Origin: Aliishimia sp963721175
Lineage (GTDB): Bacteria > Pseudomonadota > Alphaproteobacteria > Rhodobacterales > Rhodobacteraceae
NCBI GenBank assembly: GCA_963721175.1
Contig: CAVRIG010000007.1
Span: 124,001-188,000 of the forward strand
Direction of reading: 5' to 3'
Length of the DNA stretch: 64,000 nucleotides
Position 1 is the first letter of the stretch. Every line of letters starts with the position of its first letter. A program made the position numbers and the translations under genes. Of this stretch, positions 9,158 to 19,279 are shown in pieces. Below the pieces are notes generated by a model. The model made no database searches, had not been told where the DNA came from, and worked only from the letters and a program-made list of their open reading frames with translations.

Positions 9158-10027
9158 ATGGGGAACGGCGCGCAGTATCTGAGACCGGATAGCCTGGACG
9201 AGGCGTTGTCCCTGCTTGCCGAGTCCGCACGCGCCGAAGGGCCGCTGACGGTGGCCGCGGGGTGCACGGACCTGTTTCCGGCCACAGAACGCAAGCGCCT
9301 GCCGGGCGACATCCTCGACATCACCGCGATTCCGGAGTTGCGCGGCATCACGCGCGACGAGGCCGGCCTGCGGATCGGGGCAACGACGACGTGGAGCGAT
9401 GTCGTCCGCGCCAACCTGCCACCGGCACTGCGGGGCTTGCAACTGGCCGCCCGCGAGGTAGGCGCACAGCAGATCCAGAACCGGGGTACGGTGGCGGGCA
9501 ACCTCTGCCATGCATCGCCCGCCGCCGACGGGGTGCCGCCGCTGCTGACGCTCGATGCAGAGGTCGAATTGGTTTCGCGGAGGGGACGGCGGCAGTTGCC
9601 CTTGCGTGAGTTCCTGACAGGCCCGCGCCGAACGGTGCGCGCCACCGATGAATTGGTGACGGCCATTCACATACCCGCCGCGGCTCTGGAGGGACAGGGC
9701 CATTTCCTGAAGCTGGGCGCGCGCCGATACCTCGTGATCTCGATCGCGATGGTGGCGGTGCGGGTCAAGGTGACCGACGGGATCGTGCGGCAGGCCGCGT
9801 TGGCGGTCGGCGCGTGCGGGCCCGTCGCGACGCGCCTTCCGCAGGTTGAGGCGGAGCTTGTCGGCCGTCCGCTCTCACCCGCGGCGATCACCGATGACAT
9901 GGTCGCCACCGCGTTGTCTCCCATCGACGACGTGCGCGCCGACGCGGCCTACCGCGGGGTCAGTGCAGCGGAGCTCTTGCGGCGCGCGCTGGGCGAGATT
10001 TCCGGCGAGGGGGCGCAGGCGGCATGA
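9158..10027 (+). CDS. Xanthine-dehydrogenase-family FAD-binding subunit
   Basis: A 289-residue medium subunit of a molybdenum hydroxylase. The FAD-binding motifs are visible: VAAGCTDLFP near residue 35 and GAQQIQNRGTVAGNLCHASP near residue 105, followed by the CO-dehydrogenase flavoprotein C-terminal domain. The ATG at 9158 follows CCGGGG. The stop overlaps the start of the next gene (ATGA at 10024-10027), so the subunits are translationally coupled. It passes electrons from the 2Fe-2S clusters of the partner to an acceptor. Confidence 0.9.
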   Translation: MGNGAQYLRPDSLDEALSLLAESARAEGPLTVAAGCTDLFPATERKRLPGDILDITAIPELRGITRDEAGLRIGATTTWSDVVRANLPPALRGLQLAAREVGAQQIQNRGTVAGNLCHASPAADGVPPLLTLDAEVELVSRRGRRQLPLREFLTGPRRTVRATDELVTAIHIPAAALEGQGHFLKLGARRYLVISIAMVAVRVKVTDGIVRQAALAVGACGPVATRLPQVEAELVGRPLSPAAITDDMVATALSPIDDVRADAAYRGVSAAELLRRALGEISGEGAQAA

Positions 10028-12757
10028 AAGATACCGTGCAGCCGATCACGCTGCGCATCGCCGGCGCGGTTCACGAGGTGGACGCCGCGCCGGGCGTGCG
10101 CCTGTCGGAGGTGCTGCGCGACCGGCTCGGCCTGCGGAGCGTGAAGGTCGGCTGCGACGCCGGCGATTGCGGCGCCTGCACGGTGCTGGTCGACGGACGG
10201 CAGGTCTGCGCCTGTCTGGTGCCGGTGGCGCAGGTCGATGGCTGCGAGGTCGAGACGCTGGAGTCGGCGGAGCCGCTGCTGACCCGGCGACTGCAGGAGG
10301 CGTTCCTTGACCACGGCGCGGCGCAGTGCGGGATCTGCACGCCCGGGATCCTGATGGCCGCGATGGAGCTCCTGCGCGCCATACCGCACCCGACGGAGCG
10401 GCAGGTGCATGACGCACTGGGCGGTGTGCTCTGCCGCTGCACCGGGTATCGCAAGATCATCGCAGCGGTGATGGCGGCCAACGGGCCCGAACGAACAGCC
10501 GTGGCGGAGGATGGGCCCGCCGTGGGCCGGCCGATCCGGCGTCTCGACGGTCAGCGCAAGGTGGACGGGACGGAGGTCTTCGGCGCCGACCATGTGCCCG
10601 CCGGTGCGCTTCTGGTCCGCGCAGTGCGGTCGCCGCATTTCCATGCAGAGTTCGAGTTGGGTGACCTGGCGGCGTGGCAGGCCGCGCATCCCGGCGTGGC
10701 GGCCGTTCTGACCGCCGATGACATCCGCGGAGAGAACCGCTTCGGCGTGATCCCGCCCCTGGCCGATCAACCGGCGCTGGCGCAAGGCGTGGTGCGCTAC
10801 CTGGGCGAGGCGGTTGCGCTGGTCGTGGGCGATCCGGAGGTCGTGGAGGCGCTGGATCTCGGCGCCTTCCCCGTAAGTTGGACGCCGCACCCGCATGTTC
10901 TGACCCAGGCGGAGGCGGGCGCCTCGGGTGCGCCGCAACTGCACGCGGACCGGGCGGAGAACACGCTGATCCGCGGGCGCGTCGCTTGCGGGGCGCCGGA
11001 GGCCGCGCTCCGACAAGCCGCGCATGTGGTGACGGGCCGGTTCCGGACGGGCTATGTCGAGCACGCCTATATCGAGCCGGAGGCGGGTGCGGCGTGGCTC
11101 GAGGGCGACACGCTGGTGATCCAGGCCTGCACGCAGGCGCCAGTGATGGATCGCGATGACACTGCCAAGGTGCTGGGGCTTCCCAAGGAGCGCGTGCGGA
11201 TCATCCCCGCGGCGGCGGGCGGCGGGTTCGGGGCGAAGCTCGACCTGTCGGTGCAGCCGCTGCTGGGGCTCGCGGTACTGGCGACGGGACGGCCCTGCCG
11301 GATGGTGTTTTCGCGCAACGAGTCGATGCGGGCGAGCACGAAGCGGCACCCGGGCACGATGGAGGCGAGCATCGGCGCGGATTCGGAAGGAAACGTCACC
11401 GCGATGACCTTCCACGGAGAGTTCAACACGGGCGCGTATGCGAGCTGGGGCCCGACCGTGGCGACCCGGGTGCCGGTCCACGCCTCCGGCCCCTACCGGG
11501 TGCCGAATTACCGTGCGACGTCACGGGCGGTGCACAGCCATGGCCCGGTCTCCGGCGCGTTCCGGGGGTTCGGGGTGCCGCAGGCGGCGATCGTCCAGGA
11601 AGTGCTCTACGACGAGCTCGCCGAGGCCTGCGGGATGGACCGGCTGGCCTTCCGCCTGAAGAACGCGTTTCGCGACGGCGACCGGACGACCTGCGGGCAG
11701 GTGCTGCAAGCGGTCGGGATGGAGGAGTGCCTGACGGCGTTGGAGCCGCATTGGCGGCGCGCGCTGGAAGAGGCGGCCGCGTGCAACGCCCGTAAGCTTG
11801 GGCGGCGGCGCGGCGTAGGCGTAGCGTCATGCTGGTACGGCTGCGGGAACACGGCGCTGCCGAACCCATCGACGGTGCGGATCGGGATCACGGGCGACGG
11901 CCGCCTGCGCTTGCACCAGGGGGCGACGGATATCGGGCAGGGCGCGAATACGGTCATCGCACAGATCGCGGCGGATGCGCTGGGCGTCGCGGTCGATGGG
12001 TTCGAACTGGTGGGACCGGATACGGCGCTGACGCCGGATTGCGGCAAGACCTCCGCGAGTTCGTCAGACCTACATCACCGGACGCGCGGCGGAGGCGGCA
12101 GGGCGGGCCTTGCGGGCCGAGATCCTGCGGCGGACGAACCTGTCCGATACGGCGCGGATCGCGTGCGGATCCGGTGTCGTGACCGTCACGGACGGCGAAC
12201 GGCGGCAGGAAATCGCGCTGGCCGACCTGACGGCGGATGCCAACGGATACGTGCTGGCGGCGGAGGAGACCTACGACCCGCCGACCACGGCGCTGGATGC
12301 GGACGGGCAGGGCGTGCCTTACGCGGTCTACGGCTATGGCGCGCAGATCGCGGAGGTGGAGGTGGACCTCGGCTTGGGCACGACCCGCGTCCTGCACGTG
12401 ACGGCGGCGCATGATCTGGGCCGCGTCATCAACCCGACCCTGGCCGAGGGGCAGATCGAGGGCGGCATCGCGCAGGGGCTGGGCATGGCGCTGATGGAGG
12501 AGTTCGTGCCGGGGCGGACGGAGAACCTGCACGACTACCTGATCCCCACGATCGGGGACATGCCGCCGGTGACTTCCATCCTGATCGAGAAGCCCGACCC
12601 CGAAGGCCCGATGGGCGCGAAGGGGCTGGGCGAGCACGTGCTGATCCCGACCGCGCCCGCGATCCTGAACGCGATCCGGCACGCGACAGGCGCACGGCTC
12701 ACCCAGGTGCCCGCGCTGCCGCACCGGGTGCTGGCGGCGATCCGGGCCGCGCGATGA
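10024..12757 (+). pseudogene. Molybdenum hydroxylase: fused 2Fe-2S and molybdopterin subunit (frameshift)
   Basis: About 910 residues once repaired. Residues 1-150 hold two 2Fe-2S clusters (CDAGDCGACTVLVDGRQVCAC and QCGICTPG with LCRCTGY). The remainder is the molybdopterin-binding region with AAAGGGFGAK, SGAFRGFGVPQ, GATDIGQGANTVIAQIAA and the catalytic-Glu motif MGAKGLGE near the C-terminus. One extra base near 12060 moves the frame by +1; removing it gives KTSASRQTYITGRA, the expected family sequence. The substrate is probably an N-heterocycle hydroxylated next to nitrogen, judging from the Hnr-like neighbour. The stop overlaps the next start by 4 bp. Confidence 0.85.
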
Positions 12758-14194
12758 AACGGGAAAAGCCGGAGAAGATCCGCTGCGACGCCTGCCCGGT
12801 CATGTGCTACATCGCCGAAGGCAAGGCCGGGGCCTGCGACCGCTACGCAAATCTGGGCGGACGGATCATCCGGTGCGATCCGTTGACCATTCTCGACCGT
12901 CGCATCGCCAAGGGCGACGAGGTAAAACCGTTCCTCGCCGCCGAATGGGATGGGCAGGCCGCACCCGGTGAGGAGATTTTCGTCTCCGCCATCGGCGCCG
13001 GCACGACCTACCCGGATTACAAGCCCGCGCCTTTCGTCGTCAGTCGCCAGATCGCGGGCGTGGATTGCGTGACCGTGGTGACGGAGGCGATCTTCTCCTA
13101 TTGCGGCGTGAAGGTGAAGATCGACACCGACCGGCACCTGGGGCACGAGGCCGCGACCGTGCGTGCCGAGCGGCGAGGCGGTGGGCCATGTGATGACCTC
13201 CGAGTACGGCTCGCAGATGCTGAGCCTCGGGGGGGTGGAACACCTGACCGGCGGATCGAAGGCGGAGGGGCGGACTACCTGCGACGCGCTGCTGCGGCTC
13301 TGCAACAAGGAGCCGGTGGAACTGACCATCGACGGCGGCTCAACGGTGATCGTGCAGGCGGGGCAGGCGCCGGTCGTGGACGGGAAGCGCGAGGAACGGA
13401 TGCGCGTCGGCTGCGGGTCGGCGACGATCGGCATGTTCGCCGCGCAATGGAAGGGGCTGGTGGACGAGGTGGTGGTGGTCGACGACCACATCACCGGCGT
13501 GGTCAGCGAGCATCAGGCGGGCAAGGTGATCGACTGGCCCGACACCGGCATCCGCATCAAGGGGCGCCGCTCGACCCCCGGTCGCTACTTTGGCGTGGCC
13601 TACCCGGGGCAGGGCTGGGGCGGCACGAACATCGAGGATCCGTTGCAGATCCTGAACCCCTGGCGGCCGGAGAAGGGCGCGCACGCTGGGCTGACCTTGT
13701 TGATGGTCTCCACCACGGGCGAGCATTCCGCCTACTACGTTCTCGACGACGCGCTGGAGCCGCGCAAGCAGCCCATGCCCGACGCACTGCTGCCCTCGGT
13801 GGAGCTGATCGCGGAGAATTGCGAGCCCGCGCTCTGCACCGTGCTCTTCATGGGGGGCGCAGGGGGCTCGCTGCGCTCTGGCGTCACCAAGAACCCGATC
13901 AACCTGACCCGGTCGGTGCAGGAGGCGGCGACGCGCGTCACCGTGGGCGGCGCGCCTGTCTATGTGTGGCCCGGGGGCGGGATCACGCTGATGGTGGACG
14001 TGCTGGGACTGCCGGATGGCGCTTTCGGCTACGTGCCGACGCCGGCGCTGGTGGCGCCGCTGGAGTTCACGGCGCCGCGGGTCGAGTACGAACGGTTGGG
14101 CGGCCATTTGGCGGTGATCCGGGACCTGGCAGATGTGCTGGCGACGGGCGGCGAATACGGCGCCGACGCGCGGGTCGTGGGGCAGGCAAGGTGA
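12754..14194 (+). pseudogene. 6-hydroxynicotinate reductase-like iron-sulfur protein (frameshift)
   Basis: About 480 residues after repair. The N-terminus IRCDACPVMCYIAEGKAGACDRY has a Cys cluster consistent with an iron-sulfur site. The second half contains TSEYGSQMLSLGGVEHLTGG, MRVGCGSATIGMF and LFMGGAGGSLRSGVTKNPI. I recognise this as the family annotated 6-hydroxynicotinate reductase (Hnr), which reduces 6-hydroxynicotinate to 1,4,5,6-tetrahydro-6-oxonicotinate. The break is at 13165-13168, where one extra base separates AATVR from PSGEAVGHV. The uncorrected first frame stays open by chance to 15015 and joins the next gene's frame; this is not a real fusion. Confidence 0.75.
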
Positions 14195-15015
14195 GCGCCG
14201 GGCCGCAGGTCGCGCGACTGCCCGGAGACCGGCTGCACCTGCATCACGGGCCGATCGATCTTGTCATCGGTGTTGAGGATCCGAAGCGCGAAGCCTGTTT
14301 TGCAATGGCCGAGGCGCGGTTCCGTACCATCCTCGCGGAGTTGGTCCAGGAGTTGCCGGACCTGCGCCGGCCGGTGACGGGCGGCACGGTTCTGGCCGGG
14401 GCGGTGGCGCGGCGGATGGCGCGTGCCGTGCGTCCCTTCGCCGGGGTGTTCGTGACTCCGATGGCCGCGGTTGCCGGCGCCGTGGCGGACGAGGTGCTGG
14501 CGGCGATGATTTCGAAAGAGGCCGTGGCCAAGGCCTATGTCAACAATGGCGGCGACATCGCCTGCCACCTCGGGCCGGGTGCCTCGCTCCGCAGCGTCGG
14601 TCCGGCGGGTGCCGTCGAATTGGCGTGGCAGGATGCTGCGCGGGGGCTGGCGACTTCGGGCTGGCGCGGGCGCAGCCACTCGCTGGGCATCGCCGACGCG
14701 GTGACCGTGGTGGCGCGGAACGCGGCGGCGGCGGATGTCGCCGCGACGCTGATCGCCAATGCCGTGGACCTGCCCGGTCACCCCGCGATCCGGCGTGTCC
14801 CCGCCAGTGATCTGAGCCCCGACAGCGACCTGGGCGACAGGCTTGTCACCAAGGAGGTCGGCTCGCTTTCGCCCAAGGATGTGCGCCAGGCGCTCGACGC
14901 CGGTCTCGCGACCGCCCGGCGTATGGCGGCACGAGGGCTTATCGCGCAGGCAGTTCTGTGCCTGCAGGGACATAGCGCGGCCACAAGCGAGCAAGGAGCT
15001 TTCGCCGATGCCTGA
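14191..15015 (+). CDS. UPF0280-family (ApbE-like) protein
   Basis: A 274-residue protein starting with GTG at 14191, whose start overlaps the previous stop (GTGA). Recognisable family segments are VTPMAAVAGAVADEVLAAM, AYVNNGGDIACHL and GRSHSLGIADAVTVVARNA. This family is related to ApbE flavin transferases and is repeatedly found beside Hnr-like genes. A role in flavinylating or maturing the neighbouring redox enzyme is plausible but inferred. Confidence 0.8.
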   Translation: MSAGPQVARLPGDRLHLHHGPIDLVIGVEDPKREACFAMAEARFRTILAELVQELPDLRRPVTGGTVLAGAVARRMARAVRPFAGVFVTPMAAVAGAVADEVLAAMISKEAVAKAYVNNGGDIACHLGPGASLRSVGPAGAVELAWQDAARGLATSGWRGRSHSLGIADAVTVVARNAAAADVAATLIANAVDLPGHPAIRRVPASDLSPDSDLGDRLVTKEVGSLSPKDVRQALDAGLATARRMAARGLIAQAVLCLQGHSAATSEQGAFADA

Positions 15016-15589
15016 CTTTCCCATCCGCAAGATGCAGCTGATCGTGGAGGAGGTGCGCCACGACGGCGGCCCGGCGCCAGAGGCACCTCGGCGACTCGCC
15101 GCCTGCCTCGCTTGCGTGCGCAATCCGTTCGCGGGGCGCTACGAGCCCGATCTGCAGCCGGCGATGGAGGATCTGAAGCCGCTGGGGGTGGAGATGAGCG
15201 AGCGGCTGATCGCGGCACTCGGCGGGGCGGAGGCGATCGACGGCTACGGCAAGGGCGCGATCGTCGGCGAGGCGGGGGAGTTGGAGCATGGCGCGCTCTG
15301 GCATGTGCCCGGCGGCTACGCGATGCGCGGGCTCCTGGGCCAGTCGAATGCCATCGTGCCCAGCTGCATGAAGCGCGGCGGGGTGGGCACGCGGCTCGAC
15401 GTGCCGCTGGGCCATATCAACGCGGCCTATGTGCGCAGCCATTTCGACGGGATCGAGGTCGGCCTGCCGGACGGACCCCGCGCGGACGAGATCGTCTTCG
15501 CGCTCGCCATGGCCTGCGGCGGGCGGGTGCACAGCCGCATGGGCGGGCTCGAAGCGTGGGACGTGAAAGGCGAGGATGGGTTGCGGTAA
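15008..15589 (+). CDS. AA_synth family (DUF1185) protein
   Basis: A 193-residue protein. The ATG at 15008 lies behind AAGGAGCT and overlaps the upstream stop by 8 bp. Family landmarks are ACVRNPFAGRYEPDL, KGAIVGEAGELEHGALWHVPGGYAMR and GHINAAYVRSHFDG. The Pfam family is named amino acid synthesis, but no biochemical function is firmly established. It ends the molybdoenzyme/Hnr/UPF0280 operon, and an amidase or cyclic-amide role in the same pathway would be a guess. Confidence 0.8.
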   Translation: MPDFPIRKMQLIVEEVRHDGGPAPEAPRRLAACLACVRNPFAGRYEPDLQPAMEDLKPLGVEMSERLIAALGGAEAIDGYGKGAIVGEAGELEHGALWHVPGGYAMRGLLGQSNAIVPSCMKRGGVGTRLDVPLGHINAAYVRSHFDGIEVGLPDGPRADEIVFALAMACGGRVHSRMGGLEAWDVKGEDGLR

Positions 15590-15675
15590 CTGCCGCGCCC
15601 GCCTTGCGTTGCAAGCCTGCGGCCTTTACCAGTCGGAAATGCTGGCTTCGACCTTGCCATTGTCTGGTGACTGAC

Positions 15676-16374
15676 GTGAAGATCGCAGTCCTCGACCTCT
15701 GCAATTGGCCGCCGGAGTTCATGTCCGGAGAGCCGAAATTCGGCGAGGTGCTGGCCACGTGGCTGGCGCGCGGGGTGCCGGAGGCGGATCTGCCCCTCAT
15801 AGACGTTGAAGGCGGCGCGCCGCTGCCGGATGTGGGTGACTACGATGGATACGTGATCTCGGGCTCCGACAAGGGGGTTTATGACGACACACCCTGGATG
15901 GTGCCGCTGCGGGCGTTCCTGATCGGGGCGCGGAACGCGGGCAAGCCCTTGCTGGGGATCTGCTTCGGGCACCAGATCATGGCGGATGTCTTTGGCGGCA
16001 AGGCCGAGAAGGTGGGCCCGCCCGAAGTCGGCGTCCGGAGGTTCGAGCTGGACGGTGGCCCGGTTCCCGCCCATGTCTGGCACCAGGACCAGGTGACGGT
16101 GCAGCCGCCGGGCACGCGCGTGCTCGCCAAGGCCGACTATTGCCCGTTCGGCGGGTTGGAATACGAGTTTCCGGCGCTGTCGGTCCAATTCCACCCCGAG
16201 TACACGCGCGCCTACCTGAGCGGCTTTCTGGAACGCAGCCGCGGCGAGATCCTGTCCCGGGACCAAACGGATGCGGCGCTCTACCAGATTGCATCCGGCG
16301 ACGTCGCCGAGAATCTCTTTGCCGACCGTTCGGGGCAGTTCTTCCGCGCGGCGCTGCGGGCGGACAGTGCATGA
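15676..16374 (+). CDS. Class I glutamine amidotransferase domain protein
   Basis: A 232-residue stand-alone class I GATase. The nucleophile Cys is in LLGICFGHQIMADVFGG and the His/Glu pair in VQFHPEYTRAYL, so the triad is complete. The likely start is GTG at 15676, as the family begins MKIAVLDLCNWPPEF. It converges on a PuuA-like glutamine synthetase, which is followed on its strand by a class III aminotransferase. A gamma-glutamyl hydrolase role similar to PuuD is therefore plausible, but the domain is closer to the GMP-synthase type than to peptidase C26. Confidence 0.82.
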   Translation: MKIAVLDLCNWPPEFMSGEPKFGEVLATWLARGVPEADLPLIDVEGGAPLPDVGDYDGYVISGSDKGVYDDTPWMVPLRAFLIGARNAGKPLLGICFGHQIMADVFGGKAEKVGPPEVGVRRFELDGGPVPAHVWHQDQVTVQPPGTRVLAKADYCPFGGLEYEFPALSVQFHPEYTRAYLSGFLERSRGEILSRDQTDAALYQIASGDVAENLFADRSGQFFRAALRADSA

Positions 16375-16383
16375 TCTGTCTCG

Positions 16384-16400
16384 GCGCATCGAAGATGCGC
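16384..16400. terminator. Hairpin between convergent genes
   Basis: A perfect 7-bp stem, GCGCATC-GAA-GATGCGC, lies in the 36 bp between the convergent amidotransferase (stop at 16374) and glutamine synthetase (stop at 16411). It probably acts as a bidirectional terminator. No long T-run follows on either strand. Confidence 0.5.
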
Positions 16401-16410
16401 GCCGGTGTCG

Positions 16411-17718
16411 TCAGAAATTCCCGAGGTAGCGGTCGCGTTCCAACTGAGTGATCTGGTTGGCGATGAACTGGTTGTAGAAGTCCAGCTCGCGCTCGCACAT
16501 CTGCAGGTAAAGCTCCCAGATCAGCTCCCCCATCACCTCCTTCAGCCAATCGGACCCGCGGGCGAGGTCGATTGCAGTTGCCAGATCGGTGGGGATCGGT
16601 GCCGCCCCGGTATCTTCGTATCCGTTTCCGGTACACATCGCGGACGGCTCCATCCCCTGCGCGATCCCGTCGAGCCCGGCGGCGATATCGGCGGCCAGCA
16701 GCAGGTAGGGATTGCAGTCGGCACCTGCGTCGCGCTTTTCCACCCGCACGGCGCTGTCGGACCCTTCGATCACGCGGATGCCGACGGTCCGGTTGTCGAT
16801 GCCCCAGGTCGCGTTGATCGGACAGAAACTGTAGGGCACGCGCCGCCGGAACCCGTTCACGGTGGCCGACCCCGTCACGGCGGCCTCCGCCATGCGCGCT
16901 TGCAGCCCGGCCACGAAACTGCGACCGGCGGCGTTCAGCCTGCCCTTGTCGGCAAATGCGTTGCGGCCGTCCTTCCAGAGCGAATAGTGCGCGTGAAAGC
17001 CGTTGCCGGATTCGCCGAAGAACGGCTTGGCCATGAAGGTCGCCTTGTAGCCGTGCACCTGCGCCAGCTGCTTCACCAGCGTGCGGAACATGACCACGCG
17101 GTCGGCGGCCAGCAGCGCGGCGTCGTAGTTGATGTTCACCTCGACCTGACCGGGCGCGTATTCCGGGTTCGACTGTTCGATCGGAATGCCGCAGTCGTTG
17201 ATCTGCCTGCGGATCGGGCCCAGCACATGCTCCAGCTCGGCCGCGCGTTCGAGCCCATAGACCTGGATCCCCTCGTCCTTGGGCAGCAGCGTCTCAGGGT
17301 CGAGGAGGTAGAATTCCAGTTCCGTGCCCACCTGAACGTCGTAGCCCATCGATTTCGCGCGTTCGACCTGGCGGAGGAGCACCTGGCGCGGGTCGATCGG
17401 GATCGGCGCGTGATCCATCCCTTCGGCGCGCCCGAAGGCCATCGCCACGCCCGGCTCCCACGGCAGCGCCACGGGCGTCGAGGCCGGGAACATGTGCATG
17501 TCGGGATACCCGTTGTCGAAACTGACATAGGGCGTGTCCCAGACGTCGCAGGTCATGTCGATGGCGAAGAGCGAAATGGAAAGCGCATTGCCGTTTTCGC
17601 AGACGGTCGGCCAATGGCTGGCAGGGAACCGTTTGCCGCGCATGATCCCGTTCAGGTCGCCCAGACCAAGAATGACGGTATGCGTCCCGTCCGGCAGGTC
17701 GAATTCTTGGTTCGGCAC
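16411..17718 (-). CDS. Glutamine synthetase family protein (PuuA/GlnT-like)
   Basis: A 435-residue type I-like glutamine synthetase. The catalytic-domain motifs are present: VGTELEFYLLDPE, EYAPGQVEVNINYDAALLAAD, GFHAHYSLWKDG and NRTVGIRVIEGSDSAVRVEKR. The preferred start is GTG at 17718, behind AGGGGGA at 5 nt, because the upstream in-frame extension looks unrelated to the family. Such non-assimilatory enzymes usually gamma-glutamylate amines such as putrescine. It is co-directional with the aminotransferase upstream (202 bp gap). Confidence 0.88.
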   Translation of the reverse strand: MPNQEFDLPDGTHTVILGLGDLNGIMRGKRFPASHWPTVCENGNALSISLFAIDMTCDVWDTPYVSFDNGYPDMHMFPASTPVALPWEPGVAMAFGRAEGMDHAPIPIDPRQVLLRQVERAKSMGYDVQVGTELEFYLLDPETLLPKDEGIQVYGLERAAELEHVLGPIRRQINDCGIPIEQSNPEYAPGQVEVNINYDAALLAADRVVMFRTLVKQLAQVHGYKATFMAKPFFGESGNGFHAHYSLWKDGRNAFADKGRLNAAGRSFVAGLQARMAEAAVTGSATVNGFRRRVPYSFCPINATWGIDNRTVGIRVIEGSDSAVRVEKRDAGADCNPYLLLAADIAAGLDGIAQGMEPSAMCTGNGYEDTGAAPIPTDLATAIDLARGSDWLKEVMGELIWELYLQMCERELDFYNQFIANQITQLERDRYLGNF

Positions 17719-17920
17719 GTCGTCCCCCTGTCCCCGCGGTTCTTGCCTGCGTTCAGTATCCGGTTTCCAAAACGAATATCCAGCAAGGCAAGGTTGTTTT
17801 CGCGCGGCGGCCAGGTTTGCCCGCGGCGACATCTGCTTCGTTTGGGGCCGCAATGCCGTCCGCGGCTAAGACGGTCCGGTCCTGAACGAAATCAGCCGGC
17901 CCTCTTTGCTATCCGGAATG

Positions 17921-19279
17921 TCAGGCCGCGATCTGTCCGATGCCGTCGTCGACCGCGGTGAGAATGGTTTCGACCTGCGACGGCTCGATGATGAGCGCGG
18001 GGGAGAGGATGATCATGTTGCCCGAGATCCGCACGATCACGCCGTTGTCGTAGATGATCTGGTAGAGGCGATCCATCTTGTCCTTGGCCAACGGCGTCTT
18101 GCTCTCCCTGTCGGAGACCAGTTCGATCGCCATCAGCAACCCCTCGCCGCCGCGGATATCGCCGACGAGATCGTGCTTCGCCATCAGCACCCGCATGCCG
18201 TCCATGAATTCGTCGCCACGGACGGCCGCATTCTCCGTCACGTTCAGGCGCCGGGTTTCCGCCAGCGCGGCAAGTGCTGCGGCACAGCCCACCGGGTGCC
18301 CGGAATAGGTGTAGCCGTGCCCGATATTGCCGTCCGCGCCGCGATTGCTTTCGAAGACTTCGGCGACCTCGCCCGACACCATGCAGGCGCCCAGCGGGAA
18401 GTACCCGGTGGTCAGCGCCTTGGCGAGGCACATCATGTCGGGCTTCACGCCCCAGTGGCGCGAGCCGGTGACATCGCCCGTGCGCCCGAAGCCGCAGATC
18501 ACCTCGTCGGCGATCAGCAAGACGCCATGACGCGAACAGATCTCGCGCACCTTCGGCATGAAGGAGGGATGCGGCGGGATCACGCCGCCAGCGCCCAGGA
18601 TCGGTTCCATGATGAAGGCTGCCACCGTGTCGGGGCTCTGGAACTGGATTTCCGCCTCGAGTGCCGTGGCGCAGAGATCGGCCAGCCGTTCCGGGTCGTC
18701 CTCGCCGAACGGGTTTCGGTAAGTCCAGGGCGCGGGGACGTTGAAGCAGCCGGGCAGGAGCGGCTCGTAGTTCCGCTTGAACCGCGCGTTGCCGTTGATG
18801 GAGGCGCCGCCGAAATGCGTTCCGTGATAGGAACTGCGCAGCGAGATGAATTTCACCCGGTCCTTGTCGCCCCGGATCTTGTGGTACTGCCGCGCCAGGC
18901 GCAGCGCCGTCTCCACGCTGTCGGAGCCGCCGGAGGTATAGAAGGCGCGGGCCATCCCGTCGGGTTCCAGCCACTCGCGCAGCACGTGGCTGAGTTCCAC
19001 GGCCTTGTCGTTCACCGATCCGCGAAAGCAGGAATAGTAGGGTAGTTTTGCCATCTGCTCGGCCATTGCCTGCTTCACCGGCTCGCAGGAAAACCCGAGG
19101 TTCACGTTCCAAAGCCCGCCTGCCAGCGCATCGAGGATCTCGCGCCCATCGCTGTCGCGCAGCATCATGCCCTCGGCCTCAACGATCACCTTCGGCGGGG
19201 TCTTGAAGGGCTCGGCCGGGTGGGTCATCGGCTGCCACATGGCGCCGGTCGCGGGGTCGTTCAGCAGAATCTCGTTCAT
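17921..19279 (-). CDS. Class III (omega) aminotransferase
   Basis: A 452-residue PLP-dependent aminotransferase. Visible motifs are FYTSGGSDSVETALRLARQY, LIADEVICGFGRTG and the PLP-lysine region MCLAKALTTGYFPLG. ATG at 19279 follows GGAGAT. Together with the PuuA-like synthetase it suggests polyamine or other diamine degradation, as in SpuC-type putrescine-pyruvate aminotransferases. Taurine- or beta-alanine-pyruvate transaminases look similar, so the amine donor is uncertain. Confidence 0.88.
   Translation of the reverse strand: MNEILLNDPATGAMWQPMTHPAEPFKTPPKVIVEAEGMMLRDSDGREILDALAGGLWNVNLGFSCEPVKQAMAEQMAKLPYYSCFRGSVNDKAVELSHVLREWLEPDGMARAFYTSGGSDSVETALRLARQYHKIRGDKDRVKFISLRSSYHGTHFGGASINGNARFKRNYEPLLPGCFNVPAPWTYRNPFGEDDPERLADLCATALEAEIQFQSPDTVAAFIMEPILGAGGVIPPHPSFMPKVREICSRHGVLLIADEVICGFGRTGDVTGSRHWGVKPDMMCLAKALTTGYFPLGACMVSGEVAEVFESNRGADGNIGHGYTYSGHPVGCAAALAALAETRRLNVTENAAVRGDEFMDGMRVLMAKHDLVGDIRGGEGLLMAIELVSDRESKTPLAKDKMDRLYQIIYDNGVIVRISGNMIILSPALIIEPSQVETILTAVDDGIGQIAA

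Noticed and set aside
12754..15015. A possible fusion of the Hnr-like N-terminus with UPF0280
   Set aside because: The middle of that frame is nonsense (Gly/Arg-rich). The real Hnr continuation is in the +1 frame after 13168 and UPF0280 has its own GTG start.
15676..19279. Naming the three genes puuD, puuA and spuC
   Set aside because: The amidotransferase is GMP-synthase-like rather than C26-type, and the aminotransferase donor cannot be told from sequence, so only general calls were made.
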